Positions 48,531 to 59,597 of a stretch of 64,000 nucleotides of DNA are shown piece by piece. The stretch is from Rhyacophila brunnea (lineage: Eukaryota; Arthropoda; Insecta; Trichoptera; Rhyacophilidae): NCBI GenBank assembly GCA_022495005.1, contig JAGYXB010000968.1, positions 372,001 to 436,000 of the forward strand. The letters run 5' to 3'. The notes beneath the pieces are model-generated. The model had not been told where the DNA came from. It worked only from the letters and a program-made list of their open reading frames with translations, and made no database searches. Position 1 is the first letter of the stretch, and each line of letters begins with the position of its first letter. A program made the position numbers and the translations under genes.

Positions 48531-48532
48531 AG

Positions 48533-48608
48533 GATGCCCGGTAGCTTAATTGGAATAGCACACTAGTTCAAATCCAGTGGTTACAGGCTCAAGTCCTGTC
48601 AGGTGTCG
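48533..48608 (+). tRNA. tRNA-like sequence, anticodon uncertain
   Basis: This 76-nt segment has a good A box (TAGCTTAATTGGAATAGC, matching a D arm), a B box (GGCTCAAGTCC), a paired T stem (ACAGG/CCTGT), and acceptor halves GATGCCC/AGGTGTC pairing at 6 of 7 positions. TTTTTTT, a pol III terminator type run, begins 3 nt later. The anticodon stem pairs only with a mismatch, giving CAA or TCA depending on the alignment, and there are extra bases before the D arm. It may be a tRNA-derived pseudogene or SINE head rather than a working tRNA. Confidence 0.45.
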
Positions 48609-48619
48609 TATTTTTTTAT

Positions 48620-50462
48620 CTATAAAAGATGTTTTCAAATTATGTATGTTCAATATAATATGTATTATGTTTCTCCTATTGTGACCGTGTAAGACTGTAA
48701 GAGATGCTCGATGCTCCTAAACTTATCATGTCAACAGCTCTGATATCTCTATAATCGGCTGAGAAATCTGTGTTTGCAAGGGTTGTAATATAACTCTCAA
48801 TTTTCTGATTGATTAGTCTCAATATCCAGGGACAGCTTGTGTGTGCGCATGAGTAGGGCCCCGTACTAGCAAAGGGCCCATAATTTAAAAAAAATGTGAT
48901 GATAAACATGAAAATGCAAACATGAAAATAATAATATAATGGAAATTTTCAATGTAAATTGGGTTTAGAATTATTATCATCTCTGGAAAATGCAATGTCT
49001 TTAACAAAGTTTATAGATTATTTCACGAATACTATCCAAAAAACGAACGTGCCAAAAAGATATCAATAATACCGTAGACCCTAGACTTCAGAACCAATAG
49101 AAAAAGGGAAGTAATAGGAAACAATCAATACGTTCTGTAACAAGGTCCCTCTATAGTCTATGATCTATCTATAGGGCTAAGAAAAAAGAAACAATTTAAT
49201 TGATATTGGTGGTATTCCACATAATAATCATAGTATGTGTTCTTGGTGTGCGTAGAAAATTGAGAACATTCAAAATTAATGAAACTAAAGAGATATTAAT
49301 TAAATAATTGCGCCGATTTAAGAAATACAAAAATGCGTGTTTTTATTATATTTATGGTAGTTAAATTTTGTTCAAAATATTAAATAAATACCTCTGTTTT
49401 TATATGGGAGGGGGGAAAGCTTAAATCCGCTCCTGTCAATTTATCAGATATTATAATTAATGTCTGATTAAATTAAATTAAATTAAAATCTGTTAATACA
49501 AACCTCTACTCTGTGGAGGCCCATATGATCCTATTAGGATCGGACATGGTCGGAAAAAAAAATAATGAGATCAGGGAACACAAAATTATCGAAACTAATA
49601 AAACAAAACATTAAAAGATTCCAATCTACGAAGAGAAATTTTTGCTCATTAAATCAATAGTAAGTACGATAATAATCAAAATTAAGAAACATTGTTTTTC
49701 ATTAAAATTTACATCAAATTTGTTAATATTATATACGGAATATTATTTACGTGTTATGTTATCTCTGATTGTGATTACGTATTATAATAAATTATACCTG
49801 CATTCTGCATTGCTACCTGTTTTTAAACCTTTTGTGGTATTTTTCATATTTTAGTGGACTCTGATATTGTTTTTATGTTATTTTATCCGTTTCTTGATTT
49901 TTAAATAGGTACTTGACTGTTGTCAGCAGATTATGGAATTATGATAAGAATTACTTTGATAAAACTACTTGTTACGATGTTGTTAGTTTAATTTAATGCC
50001 ATTTAAATTGAGTAAATTAATTTTATTATCCATGCTTAGTGTGGATTTTTTTGATTTGATTCGTTCGTTGTTGTTGAGTTTTGTGGCAATAGTACATTTT
50101 TATTTTTCGTAAAAATCGATGTTTTTTAGATTGAAAAAAAACATTAAAACTACAATTAATTGACAAAAGCGACATGCTAGTTCCAAGAAAACTTATTAAA
50201 CAACATTAAATCAATAATTTTGTTTCAAGAAATTACTTGGAACAATAAATGTGTCTAGTAGTAAAACCCTTATTTTAGCCGTTTTTTTCTTATTTGTCGC
50301 TTTCTCTTTGAAATACAAAAATATATTTTATTTTTCCCATTCTATTTTGATAGGTATTGATCGATTAAAATATGTTTAAAGCATTAATTTGATAATGAAT
50401 TATAATGAATTTATATGCCTCTCCCCCAATATCCAGTGCCGCATTTACACTTGCTTGAAGGA
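48620..50462. other. AT-rich stretch without a recognised gene
   Basis: Apart from the short repeat at 49486-49549, no coding or paired-end element was recognised. Confidence 0.5.
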
Positions 50463-50470
50463 ACCATGAG

Positions 50471-51791
50471 CAGTGGCGATCCTCCCTTGAGAGCGCTGGA
50501 GCGGTGCACACCCACCCACTCAATTTATGCGAAAAGACTTTTTTAAATGAGTATTTAATTTATATTTGATTAATTAAAAGTGTTCTGATCTATTACCGTA
50601 GTCATTAATTCATATACAAAAACAAATTCTAATATGTGTTTTTAACCGGCTATTTTAAATAATAATATTATATGTTGATGTGAACGAAATTCGCCATCGC
50701 TCGACCAAAGCGCCCAGTAATCTAATTTCGATTTCTTTGCAATGAGAAAGAGCGTCGTCTGTCGCGTGGGATAGCAATACGTAAATATTTTTTCTACGTG
50801 CTCGGGAGCGACAATTTCAGTCGCTCTCGGCCCGAACGCAGATTCATCGGTTTTAAAACAATACAGCCCGTATCACACGTACAATTATTGTTTGACAATT
50901 TTTATTCAATATTATTATAAAAATAAATTCTTTTCACAGTACGCATTTAAATTTCCGCACATGTTGACAACATTTCTCAAATTTAGGCGAAGTACAATTT
51001 AAAAATAAACTTCAAGTTTTTTTTCAGTTTGATAACTAAATTCACAATGTTTATCAATTATGATACCTCTCCAAACTAGCTCTGTAATACGTCTGACTTT
51101 TTAGATAAAAATAAACTCAAAAATGAATTGTCTGTTATTTACAGCTTGGATAATTTTTATAATGCTGATGGCGCCTCAGCATTATAAAAAATTTTAATCG
51201 AAAAAAATCTCATTGACACATTTACGGAAACGGTTTTACTATTAAATTTAATTTTTACTATTCCGATGACATCAGTGGAAAGCGAAAGATGTTTTTTCAC
51301 ACTCAAACGGATCAAGTGTTTTAGTAGAAACGCCATCGCGCAATCAAGATTGAACGCATTATGTATGCTCAGTATCGAAAAAAGAATGATACAAGAGATT
51401 CCTGACTTCAACAAACGCGTAATTGAAAAATTTGTGTCGATGAAAAACAGAAGAATGGATTTCTCATACAAATGAACAATAAATCCCGGTCACTGCCAGA
51501 TACGAGATATTTCGGTAGTACTACTAATTCGGTCAAAACAATATAGTTCGTGTCAACCAGTTTGTGTTAAAGTTTAAAATCCATTTTTTTCAAGAAAAAC
51601 TGTTTTAAGAGGTACAACAAATAATAAATAGTGAGTTATTTATGATTTCTTTTAAATATACTAAATTAAAAAAACCAATAGTTTTTTTTTTTATTTTTTG
51701 GTGAAGTTTTGATGAAGGCAAATGCCTTTTTACGGCAGTCAAAAGGTGAAAAAAGTGAACTCCCAGTAAAATAACTCACCGGTCGCCACTA
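50471..51791 (+). mobile_element. Internally deleted hAT transposon
   Basis: The left end CAGTGGCGATCCTCCC and right end CCGGTCGCCACTA are inverted termini. ACCATGAG flanks both sides exactly (50463-50470, 51792-51799). The element is 1321 bp, short for an autonomous hAT, and keeps only the 3' end of a transposase gene (51202-51475). A GC-richer 5' region with TCGCTCTCGGCC near 50820 may have been its promoter. Confidence 0.9.
51202..51475 (+). pseudogene. hAT transposase dimerisation domain remnant
   Basis: The open frame reads LIEKNLIDTFTETVLLLNLI, FTIPMTSVESERCFFTLKRI, then FSRNAIAQSRLNALCMLSIE and ends IEKFVSMKNRRMDFSYK. This is the C-terminal hAT dimerisation region (the 'S.ESERCFS.LKRIK...R..M...RL..L..LSIE' signature) of TTF/ZMYM-type transposases. 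The stop at 51475 is the natural end; everything N-terminal is deleted, so it cannot catalyse transposition. It lies inside the hAT element at 50471-51791. Confidence 0.88.
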
Positions 51792-52129
51792 ACCATGAGC
51801 CAATACGTATTTGGGCCTATAACATCCAACTTGTTAAAACATTATTTAATTAAATAATATGATTTTATTGTCGTACCTATTACTCTTATTTGCTCTCGAA
51901 ATTACTTATAATTTCATAAAAATCGATTAAGTAATTAATTTATGAACTTTTTGACTGTTCAAAGACAACTTGAATTAATTCATAAAATTATACAAGCTCA
52001 TCCACTAACTATATATCTAGCTAGATTCTCGGTATCAAATAATTTCTATATTATATTTTTGCGAAACTATCTACCTACTTAATGTCGAAGTTGGCGCGCA
52101 GGTAGCTGCTTCCTCTGCGTCAAGGTTTA

Positions 52130-52228
52130 GTTTATAGATGTTTTCAAATTATTTTTCTGGCTCCGGGCCCCTACAGTTTCGGGGCCTTGAGAAATAGCCC
52201 CTTTAGCGTTACGGTAAACTTGGCCCTG
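52130..52228 (-). mobile_element. Solitary hAT-like terminus
   Basis: On the minus strand it reads CAGGGCCAAGTTTACCGTAA then AGGCCCCGAAACTG and GGGGCCCGGAGCC. The GC-rich palindromic layout is that of a hAT end. No partner was found. Confidence 0.5.
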
Positions 52229-52846
52229 TTCAATGTCAATGCTTCGTATACGTATGACATTAAGTCATTTAAATCAAAAGAGACGCTTATAAATATTTTG
52301 TAGTTTACAGTTTTATCCTATCGAACTGGTCTTGTAATAAAACTATTTGTGGAAAAAGCACAAAAAACGAATAAATTATAACTGAGACGGTGTTTTTTTT
52401 ATATTAACATGTCTTTCCATAAAGCAGGTATTAACAGTATAAAAAAATAATTTAAATGTTAAACTAAGCTAAATTGTATGTTTTGGGTTGGCTATCTTGC
52501 AAAAATAAACACAATAATTACCAAAGGTCATTGTAGTTTTAGATATTACGTCTGACCAAAAAAAAATAAAAAAAAATGTATCCTTGAGTCACGTAACAGT
52601 GCATAATGACAATATTCGCATAATAGGAGTTGCAATAGTCAAAATATACAAATTCGGATTATACTAATAATAAATTGATAGTGGGTCCACTTTTATCGTC
52701 AGGTTTTTAATCTATTCTCTAAACAAACTAAACTAATAGACTAATAAAAGTGAAAGACGTTTTCTGGTAATTGTGAAGTGAACAATGACGAAAATGCTTC
52801 GTTTGAAGAGTTCGAAATATCGTTTGAATAAATATGGCATAATGAC

Positions 52847-53522
52847 CATGGTTCTAGCCTGGCGACTCGACCAACTAAGTGTGTTAAACACACAAAAATC
52901 CTTCAAAAGTTGCAATAAGTATGTGATTGTGCGACGCAATTTGATGTGATACCTATTATGAATTATGATGATTGATATAATTCAGATGTAGAATTTTATT
53001 TTATATTTTGTTAGTGTGTAATATGGCAAGGGGTCCCATATTACTTGGCTACCATAAAATGAGGAGGCGATCAGTGCTTCATATGATGCCGAGTCGCAGA
53101 GAACTCAATAATTCAAGTGGATTTATTTAATTACTAAAAAAAATCACAAAAATATCCTAAATTTTACCTCGCGAAATCATTGGGTTCCGCAGAATACCAT
53201 TTGGTCTCAAAATGGCCGGAGCGCACCGGCGCGTCGTTCCGGTTCATTGAATCGGAAAAATTATTGATCCGCCTCGTGGAAAAAAATAATTTAACCATCT
53301 GAACTAGATAGACCATATTATAATACAAAATCTTTCATACCTACTTCTTTTTATAAATTATACTTACATAAAATTAGATTATGTTCATGTTTTCGGAAAA
53401 TTATCAAGCGCTTCGGTTCGTAAAATTTTCTATTTCGGGCGCTGCCCTTTACCTTAGTTATGGATAGGGGGGGCCGCCAAAGATCGTAGCCTGGGGGGAC
53501 ACTTCAGGATCTTGGGCCCATG
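52847..53522 (+). mobile_element. CATGGCCCCC-family MITE with nested CAGGGCTCG-family copy
   Basis: The ends are CATGGTTCTAGCCTGG and TCAGGATCTTGGGCCCATG. Flanks ATAATGAC and ATAATGGC match at 7 of 8. It belongs to the subfamily that includes 6676-6965 (shared GGCGATCAGTGC and CTCAATAATTCAAGTGG). A copy of another family is inserted at 53213-53444. Confidence 0.82.
53213..53444 (+). mobile_element. CAGGGCTCG-family MITE nested in the CATGGCCCCC copy
   Basis: The interior blocks CAAAATGGCCGGAGCGCACC, TCGTTCCGGTTCATTGAATC and TATTTCGGGCGCTG define the family. The left terminus is eroded and no clean duplication remains. Confidence 0.8.
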
Positions 53523-53716
53523 ATAATGGCTATTGATGATCTGGTGTGTTCGAAAGAGCATATGATTATCTTGAAAAATAAATAAAATCTGCCCTAATAT
53601 TATTAATAGTTTTTTTTTCCTTTTACGCTAAACCACCCGCGTATAAAAAAATACCATTTACACGACAACAGAAAATTTTGGACCGGTTGCTTGGAACATA
53701 AGAAAATACTCTAAAG

Positions 53717-54730
53717 CAGTGGTTCCCAAAGTTGACTGGGCTCCGACCCATCTAACAAAAATTTCCAATCTTGGGACCCACCTCTTAGCTGTCTTAGAGA
53801 AAAGAGGGCATAAATATTGGTAATGCTCAGATTCCGTAGTGGCGAGTCGTGGAACTACTTAATGCTGTCTTATATTTTGTTCTAATTCAAATAAAAAAAA
53901 TATTTTTTATAAGTGTTACCAATATGAATGAAAGACTGTTGAAATAAGAAACACAACTTAAATAAAAAAATATATTACTTAAATACCTACACCTGCAAGG
54001 TTTTTTTACAAAGTTATTTCAATGGGAAGGATGTATTTGTTTCTTATTTTTCTTCATTACAGTTTTAGCATCAACTTAAACTTTAGTTACTTTTAACCGC
54101 AATGAGTTTGATATATCCAATTTATTTCGGTATTTAGTTTTAATGTTAACCATAGCCGAAAATCCGACCTCACATAGATATGAGGAGGAGGACTTTCATA
54201 GCTTCATCGAACAGGCAACGATAATTATCAGCAACTGAGAGCCAGAATTTCGTTAACTGTTTACGATTGAAACTATTTTTCAGTGACGTATGATAAATCA
54301 ATGAGTTCTTCACTTGCTTTTGTTGACATACTAGTTGGTAAGTCGTCTTGAAATGGGTTACAAATCCAACGCAACGAATCAAACTTTTTCATCTCTTCCC
54401 CAAAATAGTCGGCAAAGTTATTTATTAACCGTGATAAATGACTGGAAATTTCAGACAGTACGTTAATCTTAGGCTGCACTTGGTTTTCAACAATAAAAGT
54501 TTCAAGTGTTTCAAAACAATCATACTTGCCATTCTCAATACAACTTTTCCACAACATAAGCTTTTTCATGACTTAAGTTTATTTCAATTTTTAGGAATTA
54601 CAAATAGCTGAATGAAATATCAAATTTATCACTACCTATTTTTTTTAATTCATGTACACAGTGGCGGGGCCCACTCAATATTCGCTCGCGACCCACTGGT
54701 GGGTCGCGACCCATAGTTTGGGAAACCATG
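53717..54730 (-). mobile_element. hAT transposon of the ZBED/SCAND3 group, decayed
   Basis: The ends CAGTGGTTCCCAAAG and TTTGGGAAACCATG are inverted termini. CTCTAAAG flanks both sides exactly (53709-53716, 54731-54738). The right side holds a palindromic CGACCCACTGGTGGGTCGCG. Only the 3' part of the transposase gene remains (54060-54569, minus), so it is an internally deleted copy. Confidence 0.93.
54060..54569 (-). pseudogene. ZBED/SCAND3-like hAT transposase, C-terminal fragment
   Basis: The minus strand reads LSEISSHLSRLINNFADYFG, EEMKKFDSLRWICNPFQDDL, then after a frameshift SLKNSFNRKQLTKFWLSVAD, NYRCLFDEAMKVLLLI. After another shift it reads YLCEVGFSAMVNIKTKYRNK and LRLKVTKV. These are the catalytic-fold C-terminus and hAT dimerisation domain ('FW.S....YP.L...A...LL.F.TTY.CE.GFS.L..IK...R..L') in the correct order. 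Three frames and a missing N-terminus show it is dead. Confidence 0.9.
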
Positions 54731-54881
54731 CTCTAAAGGGGTGCTCGCACGTTATAAGTTAGAGAAACACTGTGACTGAAAAATTCGGTTCTATAACATA
54801 AAAAATATACAATATTGAATTTATTACAAATTAGTATTTCTGTTTTAGCAGGTGTCCATGGGTGTATGAACAAAACGCAAA

Positions 54882-55079
54882 ATGGAGACATTCGATACTC
54901 TGGAAGGGGGGAAAAGCTTTGCCAAGGCGGGAGTCGCGGCCGTCTTGCTGGTGCTGATAATCTCCCCAATCGGCGTAGTCTTCAAGGGGTTGGCCCTCAT
55001 CTTAGCTGGATTTTTGGTGACAGGAAACCGGCCATACTGGATAAGCATTATTGTGATAACTATGCCCAGGGATATACGG
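54882..55079 (+). CDS. Candidate first coding exon of a host membrane protein
   Basis: The frame starts at an ATG in strong context (AAAATGG) with an in-frame stop 15 nt upstream, and reads METFDTLEGGKSFAKAGVAA, VLLVLIISPIGVVFKGLALI, LAGFLVTGNRPYWISIIVIT, MPRDI, then CG|GTAGGC at 55080, a possible splice donor. Residues about 17-34 and 37-62 are hydrophobic, likely two membrane segments. A polypyrimidine tract and acceptor (TTTCTGTTTTAG) precede the exon, and a 3-codon upstream ORF (ATGGGTGTATGA) sits at 54858. The GC-rich codon usage differs sharply from the AT-rich surroundings and no transposon ends frame it. The family is not recognised and the next exon was not found in the window. Confidence 0.5.
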
Positions 55080-55838
55080 TAGGCTTTTTTGTCAATGTTA
55101 TTTCATATTATAAAAATAAGGTTGTTGCCTGTAACACATTTTGAAAATATCCTCTATAGGTATTGGATTTTTTTTAGGCTATATTTGGTTAGGTTATCAT
55201 TCTTGAATTCATGAATTTTGCCGAAATCGTCTATGAATATTGCCGCTGTTACCGCCTGGCTTCCAGCAAACAGACTTGTGCAAAAAATAATAGTCATTTT
55301 CGTCGGAGTGCTGACTGAGTTAAATTTAATACCCACCTATTTAAATTACACTTAACACCATCTACATAATAATTACAAAACAATTAAATTTGTTTGACTT
55401 GACTCAATATAATTTAATTCCATAGTTATCTTATCTCACTAATACTTTGAATATCTAATAAGAAGGTATATAGATAATTAATGCACTTGTAATGCACCTA
55501 ATAGGAATATTAACATAACCAGTATTGGACAATAAAAGCAATAATTGCTGTTACAATTTATTTGAAAAGTGTGTAGGTACCTACACTGTACAGGCAGTAG
55601 CGAAACTTTCTTTCAATACAATACCAATATCAGACATTCTTTCAAAATCATGGCCTTGGTTACAAAATCATAACTCATCAGTCATCAAACATGACATAGG
55701 GAAATAATAGTATTACTTTGACGCTGATAATTAATCATTTATTTATTAAATAATTAGACATTATAGTAACGCCAGATAACACTAAGCAAATAACTGTTTT
55801 TTGGCATAATAAATGCGATTTAACCCAACAGTTTCAGT

Positions 55839-56216
55839 CATGGTCCCCACAAGGGGGGGCTGACAGGGCTCAGAAGGGGCCCGGCGTGGTGAGTCGACCA
55901 GATATGTGAGATAAACACACATTACAAATATGCTTCAATAGTGAAAAAATCGCCTGTGGCGCTATTTTACTTCAATAGTGTTATTATATTAAAATATACC
56001 TATGGTTGTGTGATGCAATTTTTCATTGTGTCTCGATACTCGGCAACCCCATAATTTAAATGGATGTATTAAAAAAAATACACCCTAATTTTACTGAATA
56101 CACCATTTAGAAAACACTACTATAAAGCGTCACACCGACTTTACCCTTAGCGATAGATAGGGGGGGGGCGCCAAAGATCCTAGCCTGGGGGCCCGCTTCA
56201 GGATGTGGGGGGCATG
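55839..56216 (+). mobile_element. CATGGCCCCC-family MITE
   Basis: This 378-bp copy starts CATGGTCCCCACAAGG and ends AGGATGTGGGGGGCATG. Exact GTTTCAGT duplications lie at 55831-55838 and 56217-56224. One of the best preserved copies. Confidence 0.94.
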
Positions 56217-56224
56217 GTTTCAGT

Positions 56225-57390
56225 AGAAACCGATTATACATATTCTGTTTATTTTAATGTAGGTACAATCTTTTGATTTTTTTTCCAAAGTGCATTAGCC
56301 ATTTTATGTAAGTATATTATATTAGTTACGATTACAGACGAATAATTTCATAAAATTTATAGATCGCTGATTTCGCGCGTTGCATTTTCATTGCGAATAA
56401 CTGTTTATTTTGCGGTATTTGTTTTCCATGAAGGAGATGAGGCGGTCGCTTCTAGACGTTGCCATAGAGACATCTTGAGAAATTAATTTTTCAAAATTTC
56501 GAGAATTCTCATTTCTCGCAAAACCATCTATGAGATTCTCGCCGTAATATATCTATCGACGTTCCACTGATTGGTACACAACAGGCACAACAAAGAAATA
56601 AAGACGCCGTCTAAAAATATGTAGCGGCAGCGTGGAAAGGCGATTTTACTCATGCATACGAATGACGTAGGCCTTTAAGGAAACTGAAATTTTTGCCTCG
56701 CAATCACTTCACGTACTATACCAGCGCGTGGCAGGTTTACTGCGGAAGAAGTATTTTCGTTCGGTTTTTATTAGTTTTTTATTAGTTCAAATCTCAGAGC
56801 AACAATACTTAAAAGAGGGGGTATTATCTGGCTATACGAAGCCGTTTTATTAGCATATGGCTCACAGTAGAATCTCGATTTTATTATCATTAACTTACCT
56901 ATTAAACAGTATACCATCATTCGTCTTGCTTCCAGTACGGCTACCAAATTTAAACACAGCACAGTTAATCATCTTTTTTTTAATTAAATAAAAATGTTGA
57001 CTTGTAACTTAATATTTCGAAAAAAAACTGTATATTTCAGCAACACGGACTCTCGGTTTAGCTCTAAGGTAAAATCAAACCAATATTTACCGGCTACACT
57101 TCTAACTACTCTAAGTCGATTATTCATATACCTTCTATCTTACTCCAACCAATATTGAGATGTTACGCATGCCGAATGCTTTCTCACTCACACTTATGGT
57201 TAGTTTGTGTTCATGCCTTGTTTCAAATAGTTCAATAGGGATCGAATTAATAGGCACGTAAACATATTATTGTGATGGGTTAGTAGTTATAAGTTTATCC
57301 GAGCACATTGATACAATTATTAATATTAATGTATTGCTGTTTTTTTTTTGTATAAAAATAAACATGTCAGACCGTCGTGAATGTAGTTAG
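56225..57390. other. AT-rich stretch without a recognised gene
   Basis: A TTTTTCAAAATTTCGAGAATTC patch at 56488-56510 resembles the TCTCGA-rich area at 12.7-13.8 kb. Nothing else was recognised. Confidence 0.5.
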
Positions 57391-57393
57391 CTA

Positions 57394-58190
57394 ATGACAT
57401 TAGTGGTCCTCGAGGGAATACAAGGGGTCGTTGGCTATAATAAAATAAATAAAATACGTGACCTGGGTGTCATAATGGATAATAAGATGAATTTTAACGT
57501 ACATATCAATGAAACTATCAATAAAGCATTAAAATTACTAGGTTTTATTCTTCGAATCTCTAAACCATTCAGATCACCTGATGTTCTGAAGGTACTTTAC
57601 TTCTCATATGTTCAACTGAACTTTTATGGTACCATCTTTGGAAAGTCGACGTTCTATATCTGATCAATATTTTCTTTTTAAAATTATCAATGGTTTTGTT
57701 GACTCGCCAAACCTACTCGAAAGGGTGGGTTTCCGTTGTCCAACAAGATTTACGCGAAACCAAATATTGTACAATGTCAGTCGTAGCGATTCTAATTATG
57801 CACAAAACTCTTTTATTCGGCGTTATTGTTTATTATATTTCTCCACCGTTGGTCCTTTTAATAATTCACCTATGTCATTTAAACGCGCTCTCTCCAAAAT
57901 GTTGTATAAATAGATATATATACTTATACTTATATATATATTTTTTTTACGTTACCTTTTTTGTAAGTATATAATTTAATTATTCATTATTCTTCCTCAT
58001 TTTCTCATGTAATTTCTTTACATATTTATGTTATTCTTACTCTCTATCTTGTTAGGCTTAACTATATTATAATGTATACATGGAAACTTTGCTGGTTGCA
58101 ATAACCTTTCATTATTATATTTTAAATTTATGTAATCAATATGTAACTGTTTGTTTCCTTAATAAATAAAAATAAAAATAAAAAAATAAT
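57394..58190 (+). pseudogene. CR1/Jockey-like LINE 3' end with internal deletion
   Basis: The first frame reads NKIRDLGVIMDNKMNFNVHI, ALKLLGFILRISKPFRSPDV, LKVLYFSYVQLN. A deletion of about 80-100 codons then joins ESRRSISDQYFLFKIINGFV, DSPNLLERVGFRCPTRFTRN and FNNSPMSFKRALSKMLYK. The order fits the thumb and C-terminus of CR1/Jockey-type proteins ('LGV..D..L.F..HI...', 'SRR...D..FLFKI.NG'). The 3' UTR runs to an AATAAATAAAAATAAAAA tail at about 58160-58186 and is also present at 46196-46296. Confidence 0.85.
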
Positions 58191-58633
58191 CTGTAATATA
58201 GTTTGGGAAAACATATATCCTTATATCACCACTGAACCAAGAGAGTTCATAAGATTCAAATTCTAGATTACCTTTCGCTTCTTCCCTATGCTATGACGAG
58301 TCATATCCACCGACCATTGATGTTATCAATGCCACCGACCGACATTTGACATTTATATGACGCCGATCATCTTGCCAGACTGCGATCATAGTTCATCCCG
58401 AAATAGCCGGAAGCACTAATGAATTACACTATTGGTTCTCTTAGACAGACATGACCAACCATTATTTTTGTGATTTCGGGCTATAATTACTCCTATCTAT
58501 GATAAAGGTGTCGCGGTAAGGTTGTCAACTTTTTTTCTGAGACAATTCCGGGACAAAGTGTAAAATAATAAAAAATAATATATTATATAGAACGCTTTCC
58601 TCTTTTTTTGGATCCAAAGTTTTCTTCAGGCTA

Positions 58634-58815
58634 AGGGTAATGGCACATATGGCGTCACACTCTAGGGGGGGGGGGGTCAGAGAAAATATGACGTCACAGA
58701 GTAAACAAAAAATATAAAAGGATCTGAAAACACAATATTGGGGATCGGGGTTTGAAGGATAAATATTTTTAAAAAAGCTAAAGGCGTGTGACGTCATATT
58801 ATGTGTACGGCCCCT
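58634..58815. mobile_element. TA-target MITE with GGGGCCGT/GACGTCAC-type ends
   Basis: TA flanks both sides (58632-58633, 58816-58817). The ends AGGGTAATGGCACATATGG and the complement AGGGGCCGTACACATAATAT continue into matching GTCACAC / GTGTGACGTCA blocks. A G run lies near 58665. The pattern resembles widespread insect Tc1/mariner-type MITEs. Confidence 0.8.
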
Positions 58816-58934
58816 TATCTATGTTATTTCATTTTTAATTTCCTTTCAAATTCATCTAAGGTTTTAGTTTTCTGACGTTGTTTTAGCCTTTTTTACCTAT
58901 CAAGAATTTCCCACTCTTGCCAGGTGATACTTAC

Positions 58935-58998
58935 GTATCGGTTCGGAAAACGGATCGATGTCCTTTAAAACTCCGGGATATTTACGGTTGTAGGTCAC
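58935..58998 (-). CDS. Candidate internal host exon (64 nt)
   Basis: On the minus strand, CCCTGTCCCAAATTCCAG (acceptor type) precedes an open stretch reading VTYNRKYPGVLKDIDPFSEP I, followed by C|GTAAGTATC, a near-consensus donor. The segment is GC-richer than its surroundings. The family is not recognised and no partner exon is identified, so it may be chance. Confidence 0.35.
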
Positions 58999-59597
58999 CT
59001 GGAATTTGGGACAGGGATAAACTGCAACGGTTGGTAACCTACCTTTTTAAAGTTTTTTATAACCCAATATCGATTTCTTTTAGTGTAGAAAACATATTGG
59101 TCGTCATTATTTAATTAAACCAATTTGAAAGAAAACGATTTATTTTTAATTAAACCTATATTAATAATTTTGAAATAATTACAAACACACACAGGGTTAA
59201 TTGGAAATAGTCTTAGGGCAGCAGGTTCGCGGGCAACAGGGTAGGTACCCATAAAATTATTATTTAGCGAAATTCCTTTTTCTACAAAACGAAGAAAACA
59301 TCTTACTTTATCGTATGGTCTGGAAAAGGTAAATATGAGCAGACGCCAAAGTGGGTGAATCGAATAAGATTATTCTGTTCTGTTTATTATACTATGCTTG
59401 AACTGAGTGTTTTATTTCTAGTTGTACGAGTCTGTAATAATATAGATTCTTTACGAACGTTGGATAAAGCACTCATTATGAAAACAGTATCCAATGACAT
59501 TATTCCACCAACTCTTACGACGAATGTTCAACATTTTCTTAAAAAAAATAATTCATTAAATTAATTCTTACCTGTATGGTCTATGTTCACAATAATA

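Noticed and set aside
55154..55336. Minus-strand 60-residue frame with a signal-peptide-like start
   Set aside because: TIIFCTSLFAGSQAVTA looks secretory, but no splice sites, family or codon bias support it.
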